Below, piece by piece: positions 1 through 8,894 of a stretch of DNA of 64,000 bases (within the stretch, counting starts at the first letter, position 1; every line of letters starts with the position of its first letter). Source of the stretch: Novosphingobium album (ex Liu et al. 2023) (GTDB lineage: Bacteria > Pseudomonadota > Alphaproteobacteria > Sphingomonadales > Sphingomonadaceae); the NCBI RefSeq assembly GCF_029076845.1, contig NZ_JARESE010000015.1, forward strand, positions 248,001 through 312,000, in the 5' to 3' direction. The notes under the pieces were generated by a model. It was not told where the DNA came from. It searched no databases and worked only from the letters and a program-made list of their open reading frames with translations. Both the position numbers and the translations under genes were made by a program.

Positions 1-674
1 AAGCGCATATCGAGCAGGGGCCGGTGCTGGAGGCGGACGGCCTCGCGGTGGGCACGGTCACGGGCATCGCCGCGCAATTGCGCTACGAAGTCACCGTGCG
101 CGGCATGGCCGGGCACGCGGGAACCACCGCGATGCGCCTGCGCCGCGATGCGCTGGCCGGGGCGGCGGCGATGGTGCTGGCGATCGAGCAGGTGGCGCGC
201 TGCGATAATTCCGATCTTGTCGCCACGGTCGGCCGGATCGAGGCACTGCCGGGCGCGGCCAATGTCATTCCCGGCGAAGTGCGCTTCACCATCGACGTGC
301 GCTCGGGCGACGCGGCGCGCCGCGACCGGGCGGCGCGCGCCATTCTTGACCGCCTGCGCGAGATCGCCGAGGCGCGCGACCTCGAACTCGCGACCGAGCT
401 GATCCACGATCTGCCCGCCAGCCCCTGCGATCCGGCGCTGATGGACCTGATGGACGATGCGCTCGCCGATGCCGGCCAGCCGGTGCGCCGGCTCGTCTCG
501 GGCGCGGGGCACGATGCCATGGTGATGGCCGCGCTGTGCCCCACCGCCATGCTGTTCATCCGCTGCAAGGGCGGGGTGAGCCACAATCCCGCCGAGCATG
601 TCGATCCCGCCGATGCCGAAGTGGCGCTCAGGGTCATGCTCGGCTTCATCGAACGTCTGGGAGCCGCCGCGTGA
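1..674 (+). CDS. allC: Allantoate amidohydrolase (M20 family), 3' part
   Basis: Hydrolyses allantoate toward ureidoglycine in the cytoplasm. The reading frame is open from base 3, so the N-terminal catalytic half lies outside the window. The visible part starts with AHIEQGPVLE, the family motif carrying a metal-ligand His and Glu, then has GMAGHAGTT of the lid/dimer domain and a C-terminal GGVSHNPAEHV metal-binding motif. These are typical of the allantoate amidohydrolase/N-carbamoyl amino acid hydrolase branch of M20 peptidases. The urate genes that follow, with a one-base stop/start overlap, favour allantoate over other carbamoyl substrates. Substrate choice between allantoate and a ureido acid rests on context. 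Confidence 0.85.
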   Translation, partial: AHIEQGPVLEADGLAVGTVTGIAAQLRYEVTVRGMAGHAGTTAMRLRRDALAGAAAMVLAIEQVARCDNSDLVATVGRIEALPGAANVIPGEVRFTIDVRSGDAARRDRAARAILDRLREIAEARDLELATELIHDLPASPCDPALMDLMDDALADAGQPVRRLVSGAGHDAMVMAALCPTAMLFIRCKGGVSHNPAEHVDPADAEVALRVMLGFIERLGAAA

Positions 675-1912
675 TGCCTGAACTCGATCCCCTGCTGTTC
701 GGCGAGATCGACCCGCCGCAGCGCCTCCTGATGGGGCCGGGCCCGATCAACGCCCATCCGCGCGTGCTGCGGGCGATGTCGGCCGACCTGCTGGGCCAGT
801 TCGATCCCGAGATGACCGCGTTCATGAACCAGGTGATGGCGCTGTACCGGCCGATCTTCGGCACCGCCAACCCATGGACCATGCTGATCGACGGCACTGC
901 AAGGGCCGGCATCGAGGCGGCGCTGGTCAGCCTCGTCGCGCCGGGCGAGCGCGTGCTGGTGGTCAATTTCGGCCGCTTCGGCCTCTTGCTTACCGAGATC
1001 CTCACCCGCGTCGGCGCCGTCATCGAGACGGTCGACGCGAACTGGGGCGAGGTCGTGCCGATGGAGGCGATCGCCACCGCCATCGAACGGACCTCGCCTC
1101 GCCTTGTCGCGACGATCCACGGCGATACCTCGACCACCATGGCGCAGCCGCTCGAAGGGCTGGGCGACCTCGCCCACGCGGCGGGCGCGCTGCTCTATGT
1201 CGATGCCACCGCGACGATCGGCGGCATGGAGATCGCCGCCGACCGCTGGGGCGCGGACATCGTCACCGGCGGCCTGCAGAAATGCCTCGGCGGCCCTTCG
1301 GGCTCGGCGCCGATCACCATTTCCGATGCCGCCGCCGCGCATATCGGCAAGCGCCGGCATGTCGAGAAAGGCATCCGCCGCGACGATATCGCCGACGGGG
1401 CGGGGCCGCGCATCGGCTCCAACTATTTCGATCTCGCGATGATCATGGACTATTGGTCCGAGAAGCGGCTGAACCACCATACCGAGGCGACCTCGATGCT
1501 CTATGCCGCGCGCGAATGCGCCCGCATCGCGCTCGGCGAGGGGCTGGCGGCGCGCTATGGCCGCCATGCCAGCGCCGGCCGGGCGATGACCGCCGGCCTG
1601 CGCGCCATGGGCCTCACCGTGTTCGGCGACGATGCCCACCGCATGACCAATGTCACCGGCGTCTACATTCCGAGCGGCGTCGATGGCGAGGCGGTACGCC
1701 AGGCGATGCGCGACCAGTTCGAGATCGAGATCGGCACCGCCTTCGGCCCGTTGCAAGGCCAGATCTGGCGGATCGGCGCGATGGGCTACAACGCCATGAA
1801 GCACAAGGTGCTGCTCACGCTCGCCGCGCTGGAAGCCTGCCTGCGCGCCGAAGGGTTCGCGCTGCCGCTGGGCGAGGCGGTCCCGGCCGCGCTGGAGGCG
1901 TGGGAGGCATGA
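674..1912 (+). CDS. pucG: (S)-ureidoglycine-glyoxylate aminotransferase (PucG-type)
   Basis: A PLP-dependent class V aminotransferase of 412 aa. PucG transfers the amino group of ureidoglycine to glyoxylate, giving glycine and oxalurate. The N terminus has LLMGPGPINAHPRVL, the alanine-glyoxylate aminotransferase signature, and the PLP lysine is K203 in GGLQKCLGGPSG. The GSNYFD and HHTEATSMLY stretches are also typical of the family. The ATG overlaps the preceding TGA by one base, so an upstream in-frame extension to 536 is read-through of allC. Alanine- or serine-glyoxylate aminotransferase is the alternative, but the position between allC and puuE points to PucG. Confidence 0.88.
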   Translation: MPELDPLLFGEIDPPQRLLMGPGPINAHPRVLRAMSADLLGQFDPEMTAFMNQVMALYRPIFGTANPWTMLIDGTARAGIEAALVSLVAPGERVLVVNFGRFGLLLTEILTRVGAVIETVDANWGEVVPMEAIATAIERTSPRLVATIHGDTSTTMAQPLEGLGDLAHAAGALLYVDATATIGGMEIAADRWGADIVTGGLQKCLGGPSGSAPITISDAAAAHIGKRRHVEKGIRRDDIADGAGPRIGSNYFDLAMIMDYWSEKRLNHHTEATSMLYAARECARIALGEGLAARYGRHASAGRAMTAGLRAMGLTVFGDDAHRMTNVTGVYIPSGVDGEAVRQAMRDQFEIEIGTAFGPLQGQIWRIGAMGYNAMKHKVLLTLAALEACLRAEGFALPLGEAVPAALEAWEA

Positions 1913-2796
1913 GCCTGCCGCGCGACCTTGTCGGCTACGGCGCGCATCCGCCCGATCCGCGCTGGCCGGGCGGAGCGCGCATCGCCGTGCAGTTCGTGGT
2001 GAACTACGAGGAGGGCGCGGAGAATTCGGTGCTCAATGGCGACAAGGGCTCCGAGGCGTTCCTGTCCGAGATGGTCGGCGCGGGCAGTCATCCCGATCGG
2101 GCGATGGCGATGGAAAGCCTCTACGAATACGGCAGCCGCGCCGGGTTCTGGCGGCTGCATCGTATTTTCACCGCGCGCGGCGTCCCGGTGACGGTGTTCG
2201 GCGTAGCCAAGGCCATGGAGATGAACCCGCAAGCGGTCGCGGCGATGCTCGCGGCCGGTTGGGAGATCGCCAGCCACGGATTGCGCTGGATCGATTACCA
2301 GTATGTGCCCGAAGAGGTGGAACGCGCCCACATTGCCGAGGCCGTGGCGCTGCACACCCGGCTGACCGGCAGCCGTCCGCTCGGGTGGTATCAGGGGCGC
2401 ACCTCGCCCAACACTGCGCGGCTCGTCGTCGAAGAGGGCGGATTCCTTTACGATGCGGATAGTTACGCCGATGACCTGCCCTATTGGGACAGGAGGCACG
2501 GCAAGCTGCAACTGATCGTGCCCTACACTCTCGATGCCAATGACATGAAGATCGTCGCGCTTAACGGCTTTACCGAGGGCGAGCAGTTCTTCCGCTACTT
2601 GCGCGACACTTTTGACCAGTTGCGTGAGGAAGGCGGGCGGATGATGTCGGTGGGCCTTCATGGCCGCATCGCCGGCAGGCCGGCGCGCGCCCGCGCGGTC
2701 GCGCGGTTCCTCGATCATGTCCTCGCCAGCGGCGATGCCTGGATCGCCCGCCGGATCGACATCGCCCGCCATTGGCTGGAGGCGCATCCGGCATGA
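1909..2796 (+). CDS. puuE: Allantoinase PuuE
   Basis: A 295-aa protein of the polysaccharide deacetylase fold. PuuE is the cofactor-independent allantoinase that opens allantoin to allantoate, unrelated to the amidohydrolase-type allantoinase. Diagnostic stretches are YGAHPPDPRWPGG and VQFVVNYEEGAENSVLNGD near the N terminus, ASHGLRWIDYQ in the middle and PLGWYQGRTSPNTARLV around residue 165. Length is close to the roughly 300 aa usual for the family. The ATG shares four bases (ATGA) with the pucG stop, indicating translational coupling. Confidence 0.93.
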   Translation: MSLPRDLVGYGAHPPDPRWPGGARIAVQFVVNYEEGAENSVLNGDKGSEAFLSEMVGAGSHPDRAMAMESLYEYGSRAGFWRLHRIFTARGVPVTVFGVAKAMEMNPQAVAAMLAAGWEIASHGLRWIDYQYVPEEVERAHIAEAVALHTRLTGSRPLGWYQGRTSPNTARLVVEEGGFLYDADSYADDLPYWDRRHGKLQLIVPYTLDANDMKIVALNGFTEGEQFFRYLRDTFDQLREEGGRMMSVGLHGRIAGRPARARAVARFLDHVLASGDAWIARRIDIARHWLEAHPA

Positions 2797-3197
2797 CGTC
2801 CGAAATCGTCATCGACGATCCCACGCTGCTTGCGGAAGTGACCGCCGCCTTTCGCGAATACGAGCGCGCGCTGATGGCCGACGACATCCCGGCGATGGAC
2901 GCGCTGTTCCATCATGCGCCGACCACCAACCGCTTCGGCGTGGGCGAAGTGCTCTATGGCATCGAGGCGATCCGCGCATTCCGCAAGGGGCGCGGCGGAT
3001 CGCCGCGGCGTAGGCTGGGGAAAGTGGCGATCACCGTCTACGGCGCGCCCGATGGACCGGCCTTCGCCACTGCCGATGCCGAATTCTTCCGCGACAACGT
3101 CGACCGGCGCGGCCGCCAGACCCAGAGCTGGGTGAAATTCCCGGATGGCTGGAAAGTCGTCTCCGCCCATGTCAGCCTCGAAGGGAGCAGCCATTGA
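2793..3197 (+). CDS. hpxZ: HpxZ/AtzH-like (DUF3225) NTF2-fold protein
   Basis: A 134-aa NTF2-like protein of the family called HpxZ in the Klebsiella hypoxanthine/oxalurate cluster and AtzH near some amidases. The visible core is FREYERALMADDIPAMDALF, then RFGVGEVLYGIEAIRAFRKGR, then a WVKFPDGWKVVSAHVS end typical of DUF3225. Its exact reaction is not established. The link to oxalurate fits here, because PucG encoded just upstream makes oxalurate. It overlaps puuE by four bases and the next gene by four bases. Confidence 0.8.
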   Translation: MTSEIVIDDPTLLAEVTAAFREYERALMADDIPAMDALFHHAPTTNRFGVGEVLYGIEAIRAFRKGRGGSPRRRLGKVAITVYGAPDGPAFATADAEFFRDNVDRRGRQTQSWVKFPDGWKVVSAHVSLEGSSH

Positions 3198-3637
3198 CCG
3201 CGCTGTTCGAACACAGCCCCTGGGTGGAGGAGCGGGCCGACGCGCGTCCGTCCTCGGGCGACCGGCTCGCCGACCTGATCGCCGTGCTCCATGAAGCCAG
3301 CCCGGAGGAACAGCTCGCGTTGATCCGCGCGCATCCCGAACTCGCGGGCAAGGCGGCGATCGACAAGACGCTGACCGAGGCTTCCGCCGCCGAACAGGCC
3401 AGCGCCGGGCTCGACCGGCTGACGCCCGAGGAATTCGCGCGCTTCCACGCGCTCAACGCGGCCTATCGCGAGCGGTTCGGCTTTCCGTTCATCATCTGCG
3501 TGCGCCTCACCGACAAGGCTGGTATTCTCGCCGCCATGGAACGTCGGCTCGCGAACGGGCGCGACGAGGAAGTCGCTGCCGCGCTGGAACAGATCGGCGA
3601 GATCGTTCGCCTGCGCCTGGAGGATCAGGCGGCATGA
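3194..3637 (+). CDS. uraD: OHCU decarboxylase
   Basis: Decarboxylates 2-oxo-4-hydroxy-4-carboxy-5-ureidoimidazoline to (S)-allantoin, the last step of urate oxidation. The 147-aa product has FEHSPWVEERA at the N terminus, the catalytic-His motif IRAHPELAGKAA around residues 44-55 and ERFGFPFIICVRL near residue 100, all diagnostic. The start is a TTG whose last bases overlap the hpxZ stop. AAGGGAG about seven bases upstream is a good ribosome binding site. Family members usually carry 15-20 more residues before the FEHSPW motif; that helix is absent here. Confidence 0.93.
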   Translation: MTALFEHSPWVEERADARPSSGDRLADLIAVLHEASPEEQLALIRAHPELAGKAAIDKTLTEASAAEQASAGLDRLTPEEFARFHALNAAYRERFGFPFIICVRLTDKAGILAAMERRLANGRDEEVAAALEQIGEIVRLRLEDQAA

Positions 3638-3969
3638 ACACGCTTTCGACCCATGTGCTCGATACCATGCACGGGCGGCCCGCCGCCGGCCTCGCGCTGG
3701 CGCTGGCCGGGCCCGACGGCGAGATCGCGGTCGGCATGACCAACAGCGACGGGCGCTGTCCCGATCTTGTGCCCGGCCCGCTCGCGCCGGGTGCCTATAC
3801 CTTGCGTTTCATGGTGGCGGACTATTTTCGCGCGGCGGGCGTGATGCTGCCCGATCCGCCGTTCCTCGACGTGGTGACGATCGCGTTCGGCATGGCCGAG
3901 GGCGGCGGGCATTATCACGTGCCGCTGCTCGTCTCGCCCTGGTCCTATTCGACGTACCGGGGAAGCTGA
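3634..3969 (+). CDS. uraH: 5-hydroxyisourate hydrolase (transthyretin-like)
   Basis: Hydrolyses 5-hydroxyisourate, the product of urate oxidase, to OHCU. The 111-aa protein has all transthyretin-like HIU hydrolase signatures: STHVLDTMHGRPAAG with the first active-site His at the N terminus, TNSDGR with the active-site Arg, HYHVPLLVSPWSYSTY with the second His, and the C-terminal YRGS that distinguishes the enzyme from true transthyretins. No signal peptide is visible, so it should be cytoplasmic. It overlaps the uraD stop by four bases. Confidence 0.97.
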   Translation: MNTLSTHVLDTMHGRPAAGLALALAGPDGEIAVGMTNSDGRCPDLVPGPLAPGAYTLRFMVADYFRAAGVMLPDPPFLDVVTIAFGMAEGGGHYHVPLLVSPWSYSTYRGS

Positions 3970-5162
3970 TGAATTTCGACTTCTCCGAATGGCTCAACCT
4001 TGCGCTGCGCTGGCTGCACCTGACCGCCGGCATCGCCTGGATCGGCTCTTCGTTCTATTTCGTCTGGCTGGACAACCACCTGAAGCCGCCAGCGCGCGAG
4101 CCGGGGCCGGATACGCCCTCGGGGGAGCTGTGGTCGGTCCATGGCGGCGGCTTCTATCACAACGAGAAGTTCCAGGTCGCGCCCGGCCACATGCCGGACG
4201 AGCTGCACTGGTTCAAATGGGAAGCCTATTTCACCTGGCTCAGCGGCTTTTCGCTGCTGGTGCTGGTCTACTACGTCGGCGCGCAGAGCTTCCTGATCGA
4301 TCCGGCCAAGTCCGATCTCGGCCCGGCCGAGGCGATCGCGCTCGGGCTGATGGCGTTGGCGGGCGGGTGGATCTTCTACGATCTGCTGTGCCGCTCGCTG
4401 CCCAATCATCCGCTGCTGCTGGGCGCGGTCTGGTTCGCGTTCCTCGTCGGCATGGCGATCGGGCTCAACGATCTGTTCACCGCGCGCGGGGCCTATCTGC
4501 ACATCGGCGCGATGCTCGGCACGGCGATGGTGGGCAACGTGTTCTTCGTCATCATCCCCAACCAGCGCAAGGTGGTGGCCGATCTCGTCGCCGGGCGGCA
4601 ACCCGATCCCGCGCTGGGCTATGCCGCCAAGCAGCGCTCGGTGCACAACAATTACATGACGCTGCCGGTGCTGTTCATCATGATCAGCCATCATTACCCG
4701 ATGACTTACGGGGCGCAGCGCCCGTGGCTGGTGCTGGCGTTGCTGGGGCTGACCGGGGTGGCGGTGCGCCATGTGTTCAACTTGCGCCATCGCGCCCGGC
4801 CGACCGGCGCGGCGATGGCGGTCGCGGCGGCGCTGGCGCTGGTCAGCGTGACGTATGTGTCGCTGGAAAGGACCGGCGGCGGGCCCGCGCCGGGCGCGCC
4901 CCGGCTCGCCTTCGCCGACGTCCAGCCGATTTTCGCCAGGCATTGCGTGTCCTGCCACAGCGATCATCCGACCAACCCCGCCTTCACCGCGCCGCCGCTG
5001 GGCGTGCATCTGGACAGCTACGACCATGCCCGCGCGGTGGCCGAACGGATCAGGAAGGTCGCGGTCGATGCCGAGGTCATGCCGCTCGGCAATCTCACCG
5101 GCATGACCAGGGAGGAACGGCAGAAATTGGGAGACTGGATCGCGCAGGGAACGCCGCGATGA
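3969..5162 (+). CDS. puuD: Membrane-bound urate hydroxylase/oxidase PuuD with cytochrome c domain
   Basis: Oxidises urate to 5-hydroxyisourate and passes electrons to the respiratory chain, unlike soluble uricase, which makes peroxide. The 397-aa protein starts with WLNLALRWLHLTAGIAWIGSSFYFVWLDN and has about eight hydrophobic segments up to residue 295, including LVLVYYVGAQSFLI and AMVGNVFFVIIPNQRKV. A C-terminal haem domain carries CVSCH with C326, C329 and H330, and a distal Met in DAEVMPLGNLTGM. The start overlaps uraH by one base. Family knowledge: this integral-membrane urate oxidase type was defined in bacteria lacking UaZ or HpuD. Confidence 0.95.
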   Translation: MNFDFSEWLNLALRWLHLTAGIAWIGSSFYFVWLDNHLKPPAREPGPDTPSGELWSVHGGGFYHNEKFQVAPGHMPDELHWFKWEAYFTWLSGFSLLVLVYYVGAQSFLIDPAKSDLGPAEAIALGLMALAGGWIFYDLLCRSLPNHPLLLGAVWFAFLVGMAIGLNDLFTARGAYLHIGAMLGTAMVGNVFFVIIPNQRKVVADLVAGRQPDPALGYAAKQRSVHNNYMTLPVLFIMISHHYPMTYGAQRPWLVLALLGLTGVAVRHVFNLRHRARPTGAAMAVAAALALVSVTYVSLERTGGGPAPGAPRLAFADVQPIFARHCVSCHSDHPTNPAFTAPPLGVHLDSYDHARAVAERIRKVAVDAEVMPLGNLTGMTREERQKLGDWIAQGTPR

Positions 5163-6592
5163 GCGTGCGGTTCGTCCTCGATGGCGAGGTGGTCGAACTC
5201 GCGGATGTCGATCCCACCGGCACGCTGCTCGATCACTTGCGCTACCGCATGGGCCGCACCGGCACCAAGGAAGGCTGCGCCGAAGGGGACTGCGGCGCCT
5301 GCACCGTGCTGGTCGGCGATCTCGACGCGGCGGGCGCGGCGGTGCGCTGGCGCGCGGTCAATGCCTGCATCCAGTTCCTGCCGATGCTCCACGGCAAGGC
5401 GCTGCTGACGGTGGAGAGCCTTTCGCGCGCGGATTCGCTCAACCCCTTGCAGGCCTGCATGGCGGCGAACGGCAGCTCGCAATGCGGCTTCTGCACGCCG
5501 GGCTTCGTGATGTCGCTTTATGGCCGGGCGATCGGCGCGAGCGGCGCGGACTTGCCGGTAGCGGATGTGATCGCCGGCAACTTGTGCCGCTGTACCGGCT
5601 ATGGCCCGATTCTAGAAGCGGGCGAAGCGGTCGGCGGGTTGGCGCGCGATGACGGGGCGCTGGTTGCGGTGCTGCGCGAGCTGGCGGCGGGCGGCAGCGC
5701 TTCGGGGCGATACGGCGATCGGTGCTGGTTCGCCCCGCGCACCGCCTGGGAACTGGCCGAACTGCTGGCCGAGCATCCCGACGCGCGGCTGGTGGCGGGC
5801 GCCACCGATGTCGGCCTGTGGGTCACGAAGGGCCTGCGCGTTCTCGAAAAGCTGATCTTCCTGGGCGACATCGCCGAGCTGCGTGCCATCGAGGACGGGC
5901 CCGAGGGCCTCACCATCGGCGCGGGCGTCACTTATGCCGAGGCGCACGCCGCTTTCGCGCGGCTTCATCCCGAGCTGGGCGAACTGGTCCGGCGGATCGG
6001 TGGGCTGCAAGTGCGCAATGCCGGCACCGTGGGCGGCAATATCGCCAATGGCTCGCCGATCGGCGACGGCCCGCCCGCGCTGATCGCGCTCGGCGCGCAA
6101 GTGACTCTTCGCGGTGCCGCGGGGCGGCGCACGCTGCCGCTGGAAGCCTATTTCCTTGATTACGGCAAGCAGGACCGGCGGCCGGGCGAATTCGTCGAAA
6201 GCCTGTTCGTGCCCCGGCCGGGCTCCGACGACATGGTGCATATCTCCAAGCTCTCGCGCCGGTTCGACAGCGACATTTCCGCGGTCTGCGGCGCCTTTGC
6301 GCTGACCGTGACGGACGGCACGATCACCGCCGCGCGCGTCGCCTTCGGCGGCATGGCGGCAACCCCCCGACGCGCGCCGGCGTGCGAGGCGGCGCTGGTC
6401 GGCCAGCCGTTAACGCTGGCCACGATCGAGGCGGCCGCCGCCGCGCTGAAGCGCGATTACGCCCCGCTCAGCGACGTGCGCGGGTCGGCCGGCTATCGGC
6501 TGGAAGCGGCGGCCAACCTGCTGCTGCGGTTGTGGCACCGCGCGCAAGGGACACGGGTCAGCGTGCTGGAACTGGACGGCCGCGATGGCTGA
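5159..6592 (+). CDS. xdhA: Xanthine dehydrogenase small subunit (2Fe-2S and FAD)
   Basis: A 477-aa subunit that receives electrons from the molybdenum subunit and passes them through two 2Fe-2S clusters to FAD. The first cluster is held by C40, C45, C48 and C70, the second by C109, C112, C143 and C145. The CRCTGYGPI motif is typical. A linker near residue 170 leads to the FAD domain, with ARLVAGATDVGLWVTKG and GGNIANGSPIGDGPPAL as FAD-binding loops. The ATG overlaps the puuD stop by four bases. The frame is also open upstream to 3989, but that part is a shadow of puuD. Confidence 0.96.
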   Translation: MSVRFVLDGEVVELADVDPTGTLLDHLRYRMGRTGTKEGCAEGDCGACTVLVGDLDAAGAAVRWRAVNACIQFLPMLHGKALLTVESLSRADSLNPLQACMAANGSSQCGFCTPGFVMSLYGRAIGASGADLPVADVIAGNLCRCTGYGPILEAGEAVGGLARDDGALVAVLRELAAGGSASGRYGDRCWFAPRTAWELAELLAEHPDARLVAGATDVGLWVTKGLRVLEKLIFLGDIAELRAIEDGPEGLTIGAGVTYAEAHAAFARLHPELGELVRRIGGLQVRNAGTVGGNIANGSPIGDGPPALIALGAQVTLRGAAGRRTLPLEAYFLDYGKQDRRPGEFVESLFVPRPGSDDMVHISKLSRRFDSDISAVCGAFALTVTDGTITAARVAFGGMAATPRRAPACEAALVGQPLTLATIEAAAAALKRDYAPLSDVRGSAGYRLEAAANLLLRLWHRAQGTRVSVLELDGRDG

Positions 6593-8894
6593 GCGCGATC
6601 CCGCCTGGAAAGTGCTGGCCAAGCCCGCCCACCCGCACGACAGCGCGCACCTCCACGTCACCGGCGCCGCGCGCTATGCCGATGACGGGGTGGAAGAACC
6701 GGACATGCTCCACCTCGCCTTCGGCCAGAGCGCCGAAGCCCATGCGCGCATCGTGGCGATGGATCTGGCGGCGGTGCGGGCGGCCGAAGGGGTGATCGCG
6801 GTCTATACCGCCGCCGACATTCCCGGCGAGAACAACGTCGGTCCGGTGGCGCATGACGACCAGCTTCTGGCCGATGGCGTGGTCATCAGCGTGGGCCAGC
6901 CGGTGTTCCTCGTCGCCGCGACCAGCCAGCGCGCGGCGCGGATGGCGGCGCGGCTGGGCAAGGTGGCTTACGAGCCGCTGCCCGCGCTCGTCACGATCGA
7001 GCAGGCGCGCGCGGCCGATTCGCTGATCGAGCCGACCCAGCGCATGGCGCGCGGCGATGCGGCCGGCGCGCTGGCAAGCGCGCCGCACCGGACATCGGGC
7101 GCTTTCGCGATGGGCGGGCAGGATCACTTTTACCTCGAAGGCCAGATCGCGGTGGCGACGCCGGGCGAGGACGGGCAGATCCACCTGCTCAGTTCCACCC
7201 AGCATCCCAGCGAAGTGCAGCATCTCGTCGCGCATATGCTCGGCAAGCCGTCCTCGGACGTGACCGTGGAAGTGCGCCGCATGGGCGGCGCGTTCGGCGG
7301 CAAGGAGACGCAGGCCGCGCTGTTCGCCGCCGCCGCCGCGCTGGTCGTGGAAAAGACCGGCCGCCCGGCCAAGTTCCGCTGCGATCGCGACGACGACATG
7401 GTGATGACCGGCAAGCGCCACGAATTCGAAGTGCGCTACGATGTCGGTTTCGACGATGCCGGGCGGATCGCCGCGCTGGCGCTCCACCTCGCCACGCGCT
7501 GCGGCGCGACGGCGGACCTGTCGCCGGCGATCTGCGACCGGGCGATGTTCCACGCCGACAACTGCTATTTCCTGCCGCATGTCGAGATCCTGTCCGAACG
7601 GCTGCGCACCAACACCGTTTCGGCCACCGCGTTTCGCGGCTTCGGCGGGCCGCAAGGCATGTTGGCGATCGAGCGGATCATGGACGACGTCGCCGCGCGG
7701 CTGGGGCTCGATCCGCTCGATGTGCGCATCGCCAATCTCTACGGTCCGGGCCGCGACGTGACGCAATACGGCATGACCGTGGCCGACAATATCGCCCCGC
7801 AGATGATCGCCCGGCTGCGCCAGACCTCGGACTATGACGCGCGGCGGCGCGCGGTCGCGGCGTTCAACGCCGCAAGCCCGGTGCTGAAGAAGGGGATCGC
7901 GCTCACCCCGGTGAAGTTCGGCATCAGCTTCACCACCACCCACCTCAACCAGGCCGGCGCGCTGGTGCTGGTCTATGCCGACGGCTCGATCCAGATCAAC
8001 CACGGCGGCACCGAGATGGGGCAGGGCGTCTATATCAAGGTGGCGCAAGTGGTGGCCGATGTCTTCGCCGTGCCGGTCACGCAAGTGCGCATCACCGCCA
8101 CCCGCACCGACAAGGTGCCCAACACCTCGGCCACCGCCGCCAGTTCGGGCGCGGACCTCAACGGCATGGCGGCCTACAATGCGGCGACGGCGGTGCGCGA
8201 CCGGCTCACCGCCTTCGCCGCCCGCACTTTCGGCTGCGACGAGGGGGAAGTGCGCTTCACTCCCGAAGGCGTGATCGCGGGGGGCGAGCGGCTGACGTTC
8301 GGCCAGCTCTGCCGCAAGGCGCATATCGGCCGCGTCTCGCTGTCCTCGACCGGGTTCTACGCCACGCCCGACATCGCCTATGACCGCGACGCGCACCACG
8401 GCCGGCCGTTCTACTACTTCGCCTATGGCGCGGCGGTGGCCGAAGTGGCGATCGACACGCTGACCGGCGAGCACAAGGTCCTGGCGGTCGATATCCTGCA
8501 TGACGTGGGCCGTTCGCTCAATCCGGTGATCGACCTGGGCCAGATCGAGGGCGGCTTCATCCAGGGGCAGGGCTGGCTGACCACCGAGGAACTGGTGTTC
8601 GACGACAAGGGCCGCCTGCTCACCCATTCGCCCGCGACCTACAAGATCCCTACCGCGTCCGACCGGCCGGCCCGCTTCACCGTCAGCCTGTGGGACGGCG
8701 AGAACGTGGAGCCGACGATCAACCGTTCCAAAGCCGTGGGCGAGCCGCCGTTCATGCTGGCGATCTCGGTGTTCTCGGCGCTGAACCGGGCGATCGCCGC
8801 CACCGTGCCGGACAAGCGCGCGCTGCCCCCGCTCGATGCACCGGCGACGCCCGAGAACGTGCTGCGCGCCATCGCCGGGCATCGCGCGACATGA
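6585..8894 (+). CDS. xdhB: Xanthine dehydrogenase molybdenum subunit
   Basis: A 769-aa catalytic subunit that hydroxylates hypoxanthine to xanthine and xanthine to urate at the molybdenum-pterin cofactor. Motifs in order: GQDHFYLEGQIA, GGAFGGKETQ binding the cofactor, TAFRGFGGPQGM with the substrate-orienting Arg, GTEMGQGVYIKV, TAASSGADLNGMA, and KAVGEPPFML where E720 is the catalytic base. It overlaps xdhA by eight bases, so the two subunits are translationally coupled. Length matches the XdhB family. Confidence 0.97.
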   Translation: MAERDPAWKVLAKPAHPHDSAHLHVTGAARYADDGVEEPDMLHLAFGQSAEAHARIVAMDLAAVRAAEGVIAVYTAADIPGENNVGPVAHDDQLLADGVVISVGQPVFLVAATSQRAARMAARLGKVAYEPLPALVTIEQARAADSLIEPTQRMARGDAAGALASAPHRTSGAFAMGGQDHFYLEGQIAVATPGEDGQIHLLSSTQHPSEVQHLVAHMLGKPSSDVTVEVRRMGGAFGGKETQAALFAAAAALVVEKTGRPAKFRCDRDDDMVMTGKRHEFEVRYDVGFDDAGRIAALALHLATRCGATADLSPAICDRAMFHADNCYFLPHVEILSERLRTNTVSATAFRGFGGPQGMLAIERIMDDVAARLGLDPLDVRIANLYGPGRDVTQYGMTVADNIAPQMIARLRQTSDYDARRRAVAAFNAASPVLKKGIALTPVKFGISFTTTHLNQAGALVLVYADGSIQINHGGTEMGQGVYIKVAQVVADVFAVPVTQVRITATRTDKVPNTSATAASSGADLNGMAAYNAATAVRDRLTAFAARTFGCDEGEVRFTPEGVIAGGERLTFGQLCRKAHIGRVSLSSTGFYATPDIAYDRDAHHGRPFYYFAYGAAVAEVAIDTLTGEHKVLAVDILHDVGRSLNPVIDLGQIEGGFIQGQGWLTTEELVFDDKGRLLTHSPATYKIPTASDRPARFTVSLWDGENVEPTINRSKAVGEPPFMLAISVFSALNRAIAATVPDKRALPPLDAPATPENVLRAIAGHRAT

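Noticed and set aside
83..1804. 573-residue open frame opposite allC and pucG
   Set aside because: Mirror frame; both plus-strand genes have firm motifs.
6558..8882. 774-residue open frame opposite xdhB
   Set aside because: Shadow of xdhB; composition and lack of motifs match a mirror frame.
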